Below, one piece after another: positions 1 through 9,802 of a stretch of DNA of 64,000 nucleotides; the first letter of the stretch is position 1, and the number at the start of each line of letters is the position of its first letter. Both the position numbers and the translations under genes were made by a program. Source of the stretch: Acinetobacter lwoffii (GTDB lineage Bacteria; Pseudomonadota; Gammaproteobacteria; Pseudomonadales; Moraxellaceae); the NCBI RefSeq assembly GCF_022967985.1, contig NZ_JALJVC010000002.1:1-64000 (forward strand), given 5' to 3'. The notes below the pieces were generated by a model. The model was not told where the DNA came from. It saw only the letters and a list, made by a program, of their open reading frames with translations, and ran no database searches.

Positions 1-101
1 AGAATTTAGTCAAATAAATGTTATTTATGTGCTATTTCGACTGAAACATCACATAAAAATAAAATTGAGAGGCGTATACTGAACCGGTCTATGGAGCGGA
101 T

Positions 102-1295
102 ATGTCCTCAAATTCATCTTCAAGCCATATTGAATATGGCTCTTCTGCTTTTAAAGCAGTGCTTTTTTCCTTATTCCTTGCTGGCTTTGCCATTTTTTCA
201 TCACTGTATTGCGTACAGCCCATGATGCCGATTCTGGCTGATTATTTCCAGGTCAGCCCGACTCAAAGCAGTTTCCCTTTATCTTTTTCTACCATTGCCT
301 TGGCAGTTGGCCTGATTTTTACTGGACTAATATCAGACCGATTCGGTCGTAAGCCGATTATGGTCTGGTCTCTATTTTCAGTCTCAGTATTATTACTATT
401 AAGTGCAATATTGCCGATCTGGTCCGTGTTTCTGACCACACGAGTAATGATTGGATTGACAGTCAGTGGTGTCGCAGCAGTCGCGATGACTTATATCGGG
501 GAAGAAATTGCAGAAAAAGATATCGGTTTTGCCATGGGCTTATATATTTCTGGCACAGCGATAGGTGGTATGGGAGGGCGTTTAATTGCCGGAGTTTTAG
601 TTGATTTTATCTCTTGGCAATCTGCTACTTTGTTGATTGGTATTTTAAATCTCTGTATTGCAGGCTTATTTTATTACCTATTACCCGCTTCGCAACATTT
701 TAAAGCCTATCCAATCAAGCTGAATCGTTTTAAAAACTCATTTAGGCAGAATCTTGCTGATCCGAAACTTCGGGTTTTATTCCTGCAAGGTTTTATCTTG
801 ATGGGCTGCTTTGTCTCGGTATTTAATTATCTGAGTTATCGCTTGATCCAAGCGCCATTTGAATTATCTCATGTCTGGATTGGCGTGATTTCGATTACTT
901 ATTTGGCTGGTATTTATAGCTCCCCTCGAGCAGCACACTGGGGACGGCATTATGGCAAATTCAGAATATTGGCAGCCATGATCCTGATGATGCTTGTGGG
1001 CTTGGCGCTGATGCTGATTAATCAGTTGGTTGTTGTTTTTATCGGATTGCTGATTTTTACTTTTTCTTTCTTCGCTGCCCATTCGACTGCCAGTAGCTGG
1101 GTGTCGATCCAGTCGTTACAGTATCGGGCAGTCGGTTCGTCGCTGTATTTATTTTGCTATTACCTGGGTTCAAGCGTGTTGGGGAGCTCAAGCGGATTGG
1201 TATGGGAAAATTATGGCTGGATAGGATTAACTGTGTTTATCACAGCGTTATTACTGACAGGTTTGGCATTTAGTTTAAGACTCCGTTCAAATTAG
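102..1295 (+). CDS. MFS transporter, YnfM-like
   Basis: This is a 397-residue, 12-helix major facilitator of the inner membrane, probably a proton-driven exporter. It closely resembles the E. coli YnfM group: the stretches LYCVQPMMPIL, SLSGVAAV-like VSGVAAVAMTYIGEE, GLYISGTAIGGMGGR and FFAAHSTASSWV are all recognisable. The motif-A loop between helices 2 and 3 reads LISDRFGRKPIM. The ATG start is supported by a GGAG ribosome-binding site at 93-96. The gene stands alone, with nothing divergent visible at the window edge. The substrate of the family is not known, so none is assigned. Confidence 0.88.
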   Translation: MSSNSSSSHIEYGSSAFKAVLFSLFLAGFAIFSSLYCVQPMMPILADYFQVSPTQSSFPLSFSTIALAVGLIFTGLISDRFGRKPIMVWSLFSVSVLLLLSAILPIWSVFLTTRVMIGLTVSGVAAVAMTYIGEEIAEKDIGFAMGLYISGTAIGGMGGRLIAGVLVDFISWQSATLLIGILNLCIAGLFYYLLPASQHFKAYPIKLNRFKNSFRQNLADPKLRVLFLQGFILMGCFVSVFNYLSYRLIQAPFELSHVWIGVISITYLAGIYSSPRAAHWGRHYGKFRILAAMILMMLVGLALMLINQLVVVFIGLLIFTFSFFAAHSTASSWVSIQSLQYRAVGSSLYLFCYYLGSSVLGSSSGLVWENYGWIGLTVFITALLLTGLAFSLRLRSN

Positions 1296-1517
1296 AGATT
1301 CTGTCCAAGCTTTCCTCCTCATAAATAAGATAAATTTCTTTTTTGATATATTTAAACTTTAGATTCAAGTGACAAATAGAAAGTGGTTCAGTTAGTCTCT
1401 GATTTTGTATAAATTATAATCAAGCAAGCTAGACCTGATTCATGGTAAAATAATCGGCTTTCATCTTTGATCTTATTTTTAGATCTCCTATCATCTGCCA
1501 GCCGAGAATTGCTAGCC

Positions 1518-3926
1518 ATGTCTACTGCTTATACCATGCAGACTGCGCCAAAAGCGTTGTTTGATTACGACAAATATTGGGCGTCTTGTTTTGACCCTGC
1601 GCCATTTTTGCCGATGTCACGCGAGGAAATGGATCAACTCGGCTGGGACAGCTGTGATTTTATTTTAGTTTGTGGTGATGCTTATATCGATCATCCATCT
1701 TTCTGTTCAGGCATTATTGGCCGTACCCTGGAAGCACAAGGCTTCCGTGTCGGTATTATTGCACAGCCAGACTGGACCAGCGTGGATGCGTTCCGCGTTT
1801 TGGGTAAACCAAATATTGCCTGGGGTGTAACAGCAGGGAATATGGATTCCATGATCAACCGTTATACGGCTGACCGTAAAATCCGTTCTGATGATGCCTA
1901 TTCACCAGACAATCAGCCAAACAAACGTCCAGACCGTGCGGCAACTGTGTATTGCCAGCGTGTTCGTGAAGCTTATCCGGATGTACCAGTATTGCTCGGC
2001 GGTATTGAAGCGTCGTTACGTCGTATTGCACATTATGATTACTGGTCAGACAAAGTCCGTCGTTCAGTCTTGATGGATTCAAAAGCCGATCTTTTAATGT
2101 ACGGTAATGGCGAACGCTCAATCACTGAAATCATGCATCGCTTGGCGCGTGGCGAGAAAATTCACGAGATTACTGATGTTCGCGGTACAGCGTTTATTGT
2201 GAATAAACACAACCGTGCCTCTAAAGCCAAGTTTGTGGAAATTGCATCGAATGATGTCGATGCCATTGGCCGTGTTGATCCAATTATTAACCCGTATGTC
2301 ATGACTGAAGATATCGAGGGTTGTGAGATTGAACAAGGCAAGGATTCTAGCCAGTACCAAGGTTTTCAAAAAGAACATGTCGCTAACCCGATTGTGCGAG
2401 CAGGGGATGACTTAGATCCTGATACACAAATTGTGCAACTGCAACCGGCTTCTAAAGCGATTAAACATAAGTTACCGCCGCGCGAATTGGCCGTAATTCG
2501 TTTGCCTGCTTTTGAAGAAGTGGCTGCAGATCCAGTGCTCTACGCACATGCCAACCGTATTCTGCATCTGGAAACCAATCCGGGAAATGCGCGTGCCATG
2601 GTGCAAAAGCATGGTGAACGTGATGTCTGGTTGAATGCACCGCCAATTCCGTTGACTACCGAAGAAATGGACTATGTGTTTGACCTGCCTTATGCACGTC
2701 TGCCGCATCCTGCTTATGGCAATGCACGTTTCCCGGCATTCGACATGATCAAGTTCTCTGTGAATATCATGCGTGGCTGTTTCGGTGGTTGTACCTTCTG
2801 TTCAATTACGGAACATGAAGGTCGTATTATTCAGAACCGTTCTGAAGAATCGATTCTGCGTGAAGTGGAAAAAATCCGTGATACCGCACCGGGCTTTACG
2901 GGTATTATCTCGGACTTGGGTGGCCCAACAGCCAATATGTATCGTTTGGCCTGTAAAGATCCTGAGATTGAAAAGAACTGTCGTAAACCGTCATGTGTAT
3001 TCCCGGGCGTTTGTCAGAATTTGCATACGGATCATGCTCCATTGACGCAGTTATACCGTAAAGCGCGTTCTTTACCAGGCATTAAAAAGATTCTGATTGG
3101 TTCAGGCCTACGTTATGACCTTGCGGTTTTAAACCCTGAATATGTCAAAGAACTTGTCACCCATCATGTCGGTGGTTACTTAAAAATTGCGCCTGAACAT
3201 ACCGAAAAAGGCCCACTCAATAAAATGATGAAGCCGGGTATTGGGACTTATGACCGCTTCAAGCAAATGTTTGATCGTTATAGTAAGGAAGCAGGCAAGG
3301 AACAATACTTAATTCCTTACTTCATCGCGGCGCATCCGGGAACTACCGATTACGACATGATGAATTTGGCGATTTGGTTGAAGAAGAATGGTTTCCGTGC
3401 CGATCAGGTACAGACCTTCTATCCATCACCGATGGCGACTGCAACTACCATGTATTACACGGGTAAAAACCCGCTGGCGAAAGTGGCGCGTTATACTGAA
3501 AATGTTGACATTGTGAAAGGTGAGAAGCGTCGTCGTTTGCACAAAGCTTTCTTGCGTTATCATGATTCAAACAACTGGCCTTTACTGCGTGAAGCCCTGA
3601 AAGAAATGGGTCGTCAGGATTTGATTGGTAACTCGAAACAGCATTTAATTCCGACTTATCAGCCTGTAGGCAGTGCAGACGGTCAGTATCAATCGGCGCG
3701 TAAGAAGAACTCGACGGTTGCAGGTGATTCGCAAAAACGTACCGGTGAGCAAGGGAATCGTAGCAAGGCTGCACAAGCTCAGTCACGTCCTTCAAATACC
3801 AAGAAGCGTCCTGAACGTGGGCAAATTCTGACCCAGCACACAGGTTTGCCGCCGCGTGAAACAGGCGATGCCAAAAAACCGTTTGGTGGGCCAAAGCCTA
3901 AAGCGAAGCCCAAATCACGTGCATAA
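1518..3926 (+). CDS. YgiQ family radical SAM protein
   Basis: This is an 802-residue protein of the YgiQ (UPF0313) family, radical-SAM enzymes of unknown reaction. The SAM cluster motif CFGGCTFC gives Cys421, Cys425 and Cys428. The N-terminal part looks like the cobalamin-binding-type Rossmann region of the family ([34 protein letters not shown]). The last 80 or so residues are a lysine-, glutamine- and arginine-rich low-complexity tail, as usual in the family. I chose the ATG at 1518 because the upstream TTG at 1467 would add 17 residues that do not look like the family. An intrinsic terminator follows directly. Family assignment is secure; function is not known. Confidence 0.93.
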   Translation: MSTAYTMQTAPKALFDYDKYWASCFDPAPFLPMSREEMDQLGWDSCDFILVCGDAYIDHPSFCSGIIGRTLEAQGFRVGIIAQPDWTSVDAFRVLGKPNIAWGVTAGNMDSMINRYTADRKIRSDDAYSPDNQPNKRPDRAATVYCQRVREAYPDVPVLLGGIEASLRRIAHYDYWSDKVRRSVLMDSKADLLMYGNGERSITEIMHRLARGEKIHEITDVRGTAFIVNKHNRASKAKFVEIASNDVDAIGRVDPIINPYVMTEDIEGCEIEQGKDSSQYQGFQKEHVANPIVRAGDDLDPDTQIVQLQPASKAIKHKLPPRELAVIRLPAFEEVAADPVLYAHANRILHLETNPGNARAMVQKHGERDVWLNAPPIPLTTEEMDYVFDLPYARLPHPAYGNARFPAFDMIKFSVNIMRGCFGGCTFCSITEHEGRIIQNRSEESILREVEKIRDTAPGFTGIISDLGGPTANMYRLACKDPEIEKNCRKPSCVFPGVCQNLHTDHAPLTQLYRKARSLPGIKKILIGSGLRYDLAVLNPEYVKELVTHHVGGYLKIAPEHTEKGPLNKMMKPGIGTYDRFKQMFDRYSKEAGKEQYLIPYFIAAHPGTTDYDMMNLAIWLKKNGFRADQVQTFYPSPMATATTMYYTGKNPLAKVARYTENVDIVKGEKRRRLHKAFLRYHDSNNWPLLREALKEMGRQDLIGNSKQHLIPTYQPVGSADGQYQSARKKNSTVAGDSQKRTGEQGNRSKAAQAQSRPSNTKKRPERGQILTQHTGLPPRETGDAKKPFGGPKPKAKPKSRA

Positions 3927-3936
3927 TTAAGTTAAT

Positions 3937-3962
3937 AAAAAGACACTTCGGTGTCTTTTTTT
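3937..3962 (+). terminator. Intrinsic terminator after ygiQ-type gene
   Basis: The sequence AAAAAGACAC, loop TTCG, GTGTCTTTTT forms a stable UUCG tetraloop hairpin followed by a T run, 11 bases after the stop codon. Confidence 0.9.
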
Positions 3963-4324
3963 AGCTCTTGGGTAAAGTAACGTAGCCTGAGCTTGTTCGT
4001 TGAAAGTGTAAAAGAATATATTATTTGCATTAAGTTCTTTAAAAAAGTGATATAAAAATAACACTTTGTCGGAATTGTCCTACAGCTGGGCAGATATGTA
4101 TTGCGATCAATTCCATGGATGTTTTAGAGTGCATTATCAGTACTTTAAATCCACTTTCATTGGCATCCAGAGAGATGTCACTTTAGGTAACACAGAATCG
4201 AGTTTTGATACCAGTTGTATGGGTATTTAAACAGATTAGTTGTTAGCTCTATTTAAAATAAAGCGTGGGTTTATACTGCACAACAATAAAACAAAAATGA
4301 TTATAAGAATGCAAGGATTTAGGC
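3963..4324. other. 362-bp intergenic region with inverted repeat and possible small ORF
   Basis: No established gene lies here. Two things stand out. First, an inverted repeat TGTCGGA-ATTG-TCCTACA lies at 4067-4084, with 6 of 7 arm bases paired; it has the geometry of a NarL/LuxR-type response-regulator site. Second, an open frame of 44 codons starts with ATG at 4096 and ends with TAA at 4228-4230. It would encode a polar peptide with four cysteines, no membrane segment and no clear ribosome-binding site, so it may be chance. An AT-rich TATAAA lies at 4051-4056. I cannot assign a function to either element. Confidence 0.3.
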
Positions 4325-4873
4325 ATGACCACCTATATTATGATTGGGAGTTTCCTGCTCTTCTGTGTCGTGCTCATGGCATGGAAAAAGCTCGGAAATA
4401 ATTCCAAACCACAAGACAGCGCGTTAAAGCAGCGTGCTATTTTTAACCTGAATGAGCAATTGACCTTCACTCGCCTGAGAGAAGTATTACCTGAATACAT
4501 TATTCTGGCACATGTTTCCTATGATGCCTTAATGACGACTAAATTTAACCGGACTCGACATAAGTACCGCAACCTGACTGCAGATTTTGTAATTCTGGAT
4601 CAGCAGCACCAGATTCTAGCCGTGGTGGGAGTAGATGACCCATTAATTTTGAAGCGTCCCCAGCAGACGGGTTTTCAGGATGCATTACTAACCATGGCAG
4701 GTTATCGGGTAATTCGTTACGATGATGTGCCGGAATATTATCAGTTGCGCCAGGACTTCTTGCAGGAGCAAGCGCAAATGCAGAAAATGCCCAAATATAC
4801 AGTTAGCAATGATCTGAAAAAATATTATTTATATTCGGATTTAGAGCGCAGTAAAATCAAAGCTGTGGGCTAA
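4325..4873 (+). CDS. Membrane-anchored DUF2726 protein
   Basis: This 182-residue protein has one N-terminal membrane segment (about residues 4-22, TYIMIGSFLLFCVVLMAW) followed by a soluble domain that fits DUF2726. The visible family features are the FTRLREVLPEY-type start, the basic KFNRTRHKYRN stretch, TADFVILDQQHQILAVVGVDD, and the late hydrophobic-Arg pattern AGYRVIRYDDVPEY. DUF2726 resembles the nuclease-like fold of the restriction-endonuclease superfamily, but no activity is established for this form. The gene is monocistronic, with an AAGGA ribosome-binding site about 8 bases before the ATG and a terminator just after the stop. Confidence 0.7.
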   Translation: MTTYIMIGSFLLFCVVLMAWKKLGNNSKPQDSALKQRAIFNLNEQLTFTRLREVLPEYIILAHVSYDALMTTKFNRTRHKYRNLTADFVILDQQHQILAVVGVDDPLILKRPQQTGFQDALLTMAGYRVIRYDDVPEYYQLRQDFLQEQAQMQKMPKYTVSNDLKKYYLYSDLERSKIKAVG

Positions 4874-4879
4874 AACAAA

Positions 4880-4906
4880 AAAGCATGCCAGAAGCATGCT
4901 TTTTTT
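4880..4906. terminator. Terminator between convergent genes
   Basis: AAAGCATGC, loop CAGAA, GCATGCTTT forms a hairpin with a T run on the plus strand. An A run on its left side lets it also act for the minus-strand RidA gene. Confidence 0.85.
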
Positions 4907-4927
4907 ATGAGTATCGATCTTGAAACA

Positions 4928-5293
4928 TTATTCTGGTTTAACCGCCACGACAGTCAGTTCGACCAATACCCGTGGATCATAGAGTTTTGCTTCTACACAG
5001 GTACGAGGCAGCGCTTCGATATCAGCGACCCAGGCATCCCAGACTTCATTGAAGGCTGCATAATCCTTCTCAATATCTTTCAAATAGATGGTTACCGACA
5101 TGATGTGACTTTTGTCTGTGCCGGCATCTGCCAGAAACTGGTCAATAATATCTAAAGTCTGTTGGGTTTGCCCTTTAATATCCAGTTCAACATCTGTGGC
5201 CAGCTGGCCGGCAAGATGCACCAGATTACCGGCAATAGCAATTTCCGAAAAGCGTTTCGATACGTGTAAACGTTCAACTGTCATGTTGTTCAT
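4928..5293 (-). CDS. RidA/YjgF family protein
   Basis: This 121-residue protein belongs to the RidA/YER057c/UK114 superfamily, trimers of which the archetype hydrolyses reactive enamine/imine intermediates to ketoacids and ammonia. Visible signatures are LAGQLATD near residues 28-34, QTLDIIDQFLADAG, and PRTCVEAKL with Arg97, the position of the substrate-binding arginine in active RidA. It is nearer to the YoaB-like subgroup than to E. coli RidA itself. Its start overlaps the end of the upstream MHS transporter gene by about 20 bases, so translation is probably coupled. Two in-frame ATGs (5293 and 5284) are possible starts. Confidence 0.85.
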   Translation of the reverse strand: MNNMTVERLHVSKRFSEIAIAGNLVHLAGQLATDVELDIKGQTQQTLDIIDQFLADAGTDKSHIMSVTIYLKDIEKDYAAFNEVWDAWVADIEALPRTCVEAKLYDPRVLVELTVVAVKPE

Positions 5294-6584
5294 CCTGAGT
5301 TTTGGGCATCAGGGCTGCGACCAGTGCAGTCAGCAGACAACCCACCGCCAGATAGATGGCTACATAATGCCATGAACCATCCGCCCAAATCACCAGTGCC
5401 GCTGCAATAAATGGGGTAAAACCACCCCCAATGATGCTCGCCACCTGATAGCCAACTCCGGCACCGCTGTAGCGGTATTCTGTGCCAAACAGGGAGGTGA
5501 AAATCGGTTGATGGACACTGACCACCATATCGTGTGCGACGTTCGCCAGTAAAATTGCCCCGACAATGATCATCCAGGTGTTTTGTGCATCGAGCGCCAT
5601 AAAAAATGGAAAGGCTGAAAGCGCACCAATCAAACCGCCCCAGACACACATTTTCTGATGATTGAATTTATCCGCCAGCCAGGCAAAGAAGGGAATACTG
5701 AAACAGCTGATGGCACCGACCATCAGCGTGATATTCAGGAAGAACTGTTTGTCCATGCCTAGGTTGCTGGTGGAATAGTTCAGGGCGAAATTGGTGACCA
5801 GATACATGGTCAGCAATTCAGTCAAACGTAAGGCAATAATATAAAAGAAAGCTTTTGGATGTTTGCTGATCGCCTGCAAGATCGGCAGTTTTTCTGGTTG
5901 ATGATCAGCTTTCACCACCTTTTCCACAAACTCTTGCGATTCATCCTGATCACGTCGGATCCACATCGCTACAGCTAACAGTACGATGCTGGCCAGAAAG
6001 GGAATACGCCATGCCCAGTCCGCAAAAGCCTGTTCGCCTAGGGTCGCAATAATAATGGAGACTGCACCAGTGGCCAATACCAGGCCAACACCATAGCCGA
6101 CCTGAACCCCGCTGCTATAAAAGGCTTTTTTACCCTTGGGTGCATTTTCAACTGCCATCAGAGCTGCGCCGCCCCATTCACCACCCACGGCAAAGCCTTG
6201 CAAGGCACGGCAAAACACCAACAGCACCGGAGCCCACCAGCCAATTGCTTCAAAATTTGGCAGCAGACCAATCCCGACCGTGGAAATTCCCATCAGGATT
6301 ACCGTAAGTACCAGCATTTTTTTACGGCCGAGCTTGTCACCAAAGTGACCAAATACCACACCACCTAAAGGACGAAACAGGAAGCCGACCCCAAAGGTGG
6401 CCAGAGCCGCAAGGGTACCCATGTTCTCGCCAATACTGGGGAAAAACTGATCTTTAAAAATTAAGGCTGCAACAATGCCATAAAGGAGAAAATCATACCA
6501 ATCGACAACAGCACCAACAAAACTAGATAGCGCAGCTTTACGTGCGCGTTGTTCTTGAACAACAGAAGAATTTACAGAAGACAT
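5274..6584 (-). CDS. MHS family MFS transporter (metabolite:H+ symporter)
   Basis: This 436-residue, 12-helix carrier belongs to the metabolite:H+ symporter branch of the major facilitators, whose members import organic acids such as citrate, ketoglutarate, proline or shikimate. Clear family marks are VVDWYDFLLYGIVAAL in helix 1, RPLGGVVFGHFGDKLGRKKML as motif A, and RALQGFAVGGEWGGAALM in helix 4. I prefer the ATG at 6584; a TTG at 6626 would add 14 unconvincing residues, and neither has a strong ribosome-binding site. The overlap with the RidA gene suggests that both act on the same imported metabolite, perhaps an amino or imino acid. That link is inference. Confidence 0.87.
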   Translation of the reverse strand: MSSVNSSVVQEQRARKAALSSFVGAVVDWYDFLLYGIVAALIFKDQFFPSIGENMGTLAALATFGVGFLFRPLGGVVFGHFGDKLGRKKMLVLTVILMGISTVGIGLLPNFEAIGWWAPVLLVFCRALQGFAVGGEWGGAALMAVENAPKGKKAFYSSGVQVGYGVGLVLATGAVSIIIATLGEQAFADWAWRIPFLASIVLLAVAMWIRRDQDESQEFVEKVVKADHQPEKLPILQAISKHPKAFFYIIALRLTELLTMYLVTNFALNYSTSNLGMDKQFFLNITLMVGAISCFSIPFFAWLADKFNHQKMCVWGGLIGALSAFPFFMALDAQNTWMIIVGAILLANVAHDMVVSVHQPIFTSLFGTEYRYSGAGVGYQVASIIGGGFTPFIAAALVIWADGSWHYVAIYLAVGCLLTALVAALMPKTQDEQHDS

Positions 6585-6806
6585 GCAGGAGGGGATTCCA
6601 TGAGTTACATCAGAGTTGCCCTGCAATATTCGGATTTGATCGTCACGCTAATCACAGGACATCATGCTGAAAGTAAAGGTGATTTTCAGCATCTCGGCAC
6701 ATACATGGATAATGCATTGCGCAGATAGAGTACTCTAAAAAATCAAAATGTAAAAACAAAGTTGCCGTATTTTTAAACTGATGCCTAAAACATGATCAAA
6801 AAAGGT

Positions 6807-7862
6807 TTAGAGTAGCAATAACTGGGTTTCAGTTTCGGGGACGCTGAGCTGATACACGCCGACGCCGATCAGCCGAAATTGCATCTGCGGAGCAATATGC
6901 AGGTCGTCGAGCAGTAAGTCCAAGGCTTGGGCTAATTCCTGTGGGCTACGCAGCACCTGTTTAAAACTTTTACTGTGTTGCATCACCTGAAAATTCTTGA
7001 GTTTTAATTTGACCGTAACGCCGCGAGCAGAAAGCTGTTTCTTTTGCAGGCTTTGCCATACTTGTCCAAGTAAAGGCTCCCAATAGGGGCGACATTGGTT
7101 CAGATGCAGGTCATCATCAAAAGTGGTTTCTTTGGAAATTTGCTGGCGTTCCCGTTCCACTTCGACCGGTCGTTCATCAATGCCTTGAGCATACAAAAAT
7201 AGCCGCCGGCCATATTTGCCAAAATGTTGAATTAGTAAGGCTTCATCGATTTGCTGTAAATCGCCTAAAGTTTCTAGATTCAGGCTTTTCAGTTTTTCCT
7301 GAGTGACTTTACCGACGCCGGGAATTTTTTTCAGTGGCAGATCCTGGATAAAACGCTGTACCTGCGAAGGTTTAATCACACAGATCCCATTCGGTTTGTG
7401 CCAGTCCGAAGCAATTTTGGCAAGAAACTTGTTGGGTGCTACACCAGCAGAAGCGGTTAATCCGGTGGCTTGAAAAATATCCTCGCGAATTCGCATGGCG
7501 ACTTCGGTAGCACTTGGGATTTGTTTTAAATTTTCTGTGACATCTAGAAAGGCTTCATCCAGAGACAGTGGCTCAATCAGGGAAGTATATTGCTGGAAGA
7601 TCTGATGAATCTGTGCCGATACCTGCCGATATTTGGCAAAATCCGGCTCAATCACGATAACTTGAGGACATAGTTTGCGCGCCTGCCCCATGGACATGGC
7701 AGAACGCAGGCCATAAACCCGTGCCGGGTAGGAGGCAGCCGCGACCACCGCCCGAGGATGATGCGAGGCAATCACCACAGGTAAGTCTTTCAGTTCTGGA
7801 CGTTCACGCAGCTCTACCGAGGCATAAAAGGCATCCATATCGAGATGAATAATTTTGCGCAT
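6807..7862 (-). CDS. dinB: DNA polymerase IV
   Basis: This is a 351-residue Y-family translesion polymerase, full length for DinB. The catalytic acidic residues are visible: Asp8 in [10 protein letters not shown], and Asp102 and Glu103 in [10 protein letters not shown]. The steric-gate position is Phe12. A helix-hairpin-helix thumb region includes [16 protein letters not shown]. The last residues, QLLLL, fit the beta-clamp-binding motif. It is the distal gene of a minus-strand series, 20 bases after the MBL hydrolase gene, so it may be transcribed from an upstream promoter rather than its own. I found no obvious damage-response operator directly before it. Confidence 0.96.
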   Translation of the reverse strand: MRKIIHLDMDAFYASVELRERPELKDLPVVIASHHPRAVVAAASYPARVYGLRSAMSMGQARKLCPQVIVIEPDFAKYRQVSAQIHQIFQQYTSLIEPLSLDEAFLDVTENLKQIPSATEVAMRIREDIFQATGLTASAGVAPNKFLAKIASDWHKPNGICVIKPSQVQRFIQDLPLKKIPGVGKVTQEKLKSLNLETLGDLQQIDEALLIQHFGKYGRRLFLYAQGIDERPVEVERERQQISKETTFDDDLHLNQCRPYWEPLLGQVWQSLQKKQLSARGVTVKLKLKNFQVMQHSKSFKQVLRSPQELAQALDLLLDDLHIAPQMQFRLIGVGVYQLSVPETETQLLLL

Positions 7863-7882
7863 GTTCGCTATCTTAAGGGGCT

Positions 7883-8899
7883 TTAATCGGATTGGGAAGC
7901 GAAGGCTGAGTTGAGTAAATAGGGTTGCGGTCCGCTGAGCAGAATGACTTTTGTCCCTTGTGTCTCGGCAGCCTGAATCAGAAGTTGCAAACTTTTTGGA
8001 GTGTCATCGGCAAGACGGGGTAAAAATTGCAGCGGCTGGTTTAAAGGCTGAAAAAAATCATCCCAATGCACCGGAATCACCACTTTGGGCTTGAGCAGGT
8101 TCAGGGTTTCAGCCAGATATTGCTGCTGATAGGCATCGGATTGTCTGGAAAGCTGGGCAATGCCTAAAAACAGGGTATCGACTTTCAGATGCTGCAATTG
8201 CTCTGGAATAAATCCGGTACTGGCCTTGACCAGAATTTTATATCCTACATGCTCAATCAGGTAATCGAAACTGCCACCTTCCTTAAATTCGGAAAATTTA
8301 GCCGGAAGGGTGAAAGGCTGCAGCAGCTCTTCGCCTAAATCATCATTTACCGCTGTAGGCGGGGTATGTTGTGAGGGAATGGCAGTGATCTGGAAATGGC
8401 CCCATTGCTGTATTTGCCAAGGCTTAACCAGCTGTAATTGCTGTGGAGTAACTTTGGGATTTGCCCGGGCGATATTCAGTGTGCTCGGTGAACCGACGAT
8501 AGCAGTTTTGGGAAGCATCTCCAGTAAGGCCGGTATATCCAGAACATGATCATAATGCGAGTGACTGACCAGAATGGCTTGGGTTCGGCTCAATTCATGG
8601 TGTTGCACCAGTTGTTCAATGAGTAGCCTGTCACTTTGAATAGGGCGGTTAAGTACTTGCCACAAAGATGGCCGGCCAAAGAAACCATCGATCAGGATCT
8701 GATCGTGGCCATCATCGAGTAATAGGGTGGACACACCAAAAAAATTAACGGTGAGACCATGAACGGATGTACCGGTTTGCGGCTGCCACGCTTTAAAGTC
8801 ACTAACCTTGCCCGAAGCTTGCAACAGATAAGCCAGTGTACACGCGATGAGCAAGAGAAGAATTACCAAACCGAGTAAAACGCCTTTTATCCATTTCAA
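7883..8899 (-). CDS. Membrane-anchored MBL-fold metal-dependent hydrolase
   Basis: This 338-residue protein has an N-terminal hydrophobic segment (residues 7-27) and a metallo-beta-lactamase fold. The metal motif HSHYDH lies at residues 113-118, and a late metal-binding histidine lies in [10 protein letters not shown]. Cys20 in LIAC could be a lipobox cysteine, but hydrophobic residues continue after it, so a plain membrane anchor is equally likely. It resembles periplasmic UlaG/RomA-like hydrolases more than true beta-lactamases. The substrate is unknown. It lies between the GH25 gene (57 bases) and dinB (20 bases) on the same strand. Confidence 0.8.
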   Translation of the reverse strand: MKWIKGVLLGLVILLLLIACTLAYLLQASGKVSDFKAWQPQTGTSVHGLTVNFFGVSTLLLDDGHDQILIDGFFGRPSLWQVLNRPIQSDRLLIEQLVQHHELSRTQAILVSHSHYDHVLDIPALLEMLPKTAIVGSPSTLNIARANPKVTPQQLQLVKPWQIQQWGHFQITAIPSQHTPPTAVNDDLGEELLQPFTLPAKFSEFKEGGSFDYLIEHVGYKILVKASTGFIPEQLQHLKVDTLFLGIAQLSRQSDAYQQQYLAETLNLLKPKVVIPVHWDDFFQPLNQPLQFLPRLADDTPKSLQLLIQAAETQGTKVILLSGPQPYLLNSAFASQSD

Positions 8900-8956
8900 T
8901 CTTTTTATTTCCTTGTTGTTTTGTTTTTATAAAGAATTTTTTTCAGGCGATCAGCT

Positions 8957-9736
8957 TTATTTTGTTTGATTCTCAGATGAAGGTACTACAATCGCATTCT
9001 TCTTGAGAAAATCCAGCCATTGCTGTTCTGAGCCATAAAATACATTCAGGTCTACCGGTGTGGTAATGCCGGGAATTTTCCCCTGACTGGTATGTTGCCA
9101 AAACGTCCATTTAGGCTGGTTTTTTAGATCAGGCAGACCCTTGTATTCACGTACCCAGAGCGGTACGTCGGGAAAATGTCCTGTCAGTACAATATTATAA
9201 AAAGCTTTAGAAATATAGAAAATCGGCTGTTTGCCATAATGCTTTTTCAGGACATCGTGCATGATCTGGATTTCGCTTAAAAGCTGCTCTTTAGAATAGG
9301 TATTGATACATTTGCTGTCATATTCCAGATCAATCACTGGCGGTAAGGCATCCGGTTTATTGGGAACAGCGTCAATAAAGTTCTGTGCCTGAATGCTGCC
9401 ATCGCGGCAGAGGCGGTAGAAATGATAGGCACCGACCAGAAAGCCGCGTTCCCGGGCCTTGAGCCAGTTTTCCTGAAATTTGGTATCTTTAAAGTCGCCG
9501 CCTTCAGTGGCTTTCAGATAAACAAATCGGTATTTTTCAGGCGAAATCTGCTGCCACTGAATCTCTTTTTGATGATGCGATACATCAAAACCCTGGATTG
9601 GGTAATCGGCCGCATGGGCAGAGGGTGCTTTCATCAGGCAGAGATAGACCATGGCGCTAGCGATCACAGTGATCAGCACGCCAAGCCCAATCAAGAGCGA
9701 TTTATTAACTCTGTTCGGAGCCTGATTTTTTTGCAT
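8957..9736 (-). CDS. Membrane-anchored GH25 lysozyme-like muramidase
   Basis: This 259-residue protein has an N-terminal membrane anchor (about residues 14-34) and a glycoside hydrolase family 25 domain. Family marks are QGFDVSHHQ at the start of the barrel, FVYLKATEGGDFKD, VGAYHFYR, and PPVIDLEYD carrying the acidic Asp-x-Glu pair. WQHTSQGKIPGI and VDLNVFYGS complete the fold. GH25 enzymes cleave the MurNAc-GlcNAc bond of peptidoglycan; here the enzyme would face the periplasm. There is no phage gene nearby, so it is more likely a housekeeping wall hydrolase than a phage lysin. Confidence 0.88.
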   Translation of the reverse strand: MQKNQAPNRVNKSLLIGLGVLITVIASAMVYLCLMKAPSAHAADYPIQGFDVSHHQKEIQWQQISPEKYRFVYLKATEGGDFKDTKFQENWLKARERGFLVGAYHFYRLCRDGSIQAQNFIDAVPNKPDALPPVIDLEYDSKCINTYSKEQLLSEIQIMHDVLKKHYGKQPIFYISKAFYNIVLTGHFPDVPLWVREYKGLPDLKNQPKWTFWQHTSQGKIPGITTPVDLNVFYGSEQQWLDFLKKNAIVVPSSENQTK

Positions 9737-9802
9737 CTTCAGTCCTTGCCTATATGTGATTTAGCCTAAAACTTACAATCAGCCAAAAGTGAATATATCG
9801 CA

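Noticed and set aside
3445..3894. 149-codon minus-strand frame inside the YgiQ-type gene
   Set aside because: It lies wholly antisense to a strongly conserved radical-SAM gene and resembles no protein family.
7883..8899. Beta-lactamase resistance gene
   Set aside because: The MBL fold here is of the UlaG/RomA-like membrane type and lacks class B beta-lactamase zinc-ligand layout and size.
8957..9736. Prophage remnant indicated by the lysozyme gene
   Set aside because: No holin, spanin, tail or integrase genes are adjacent, and the protein has a membrane anchor with core-like neighbours.
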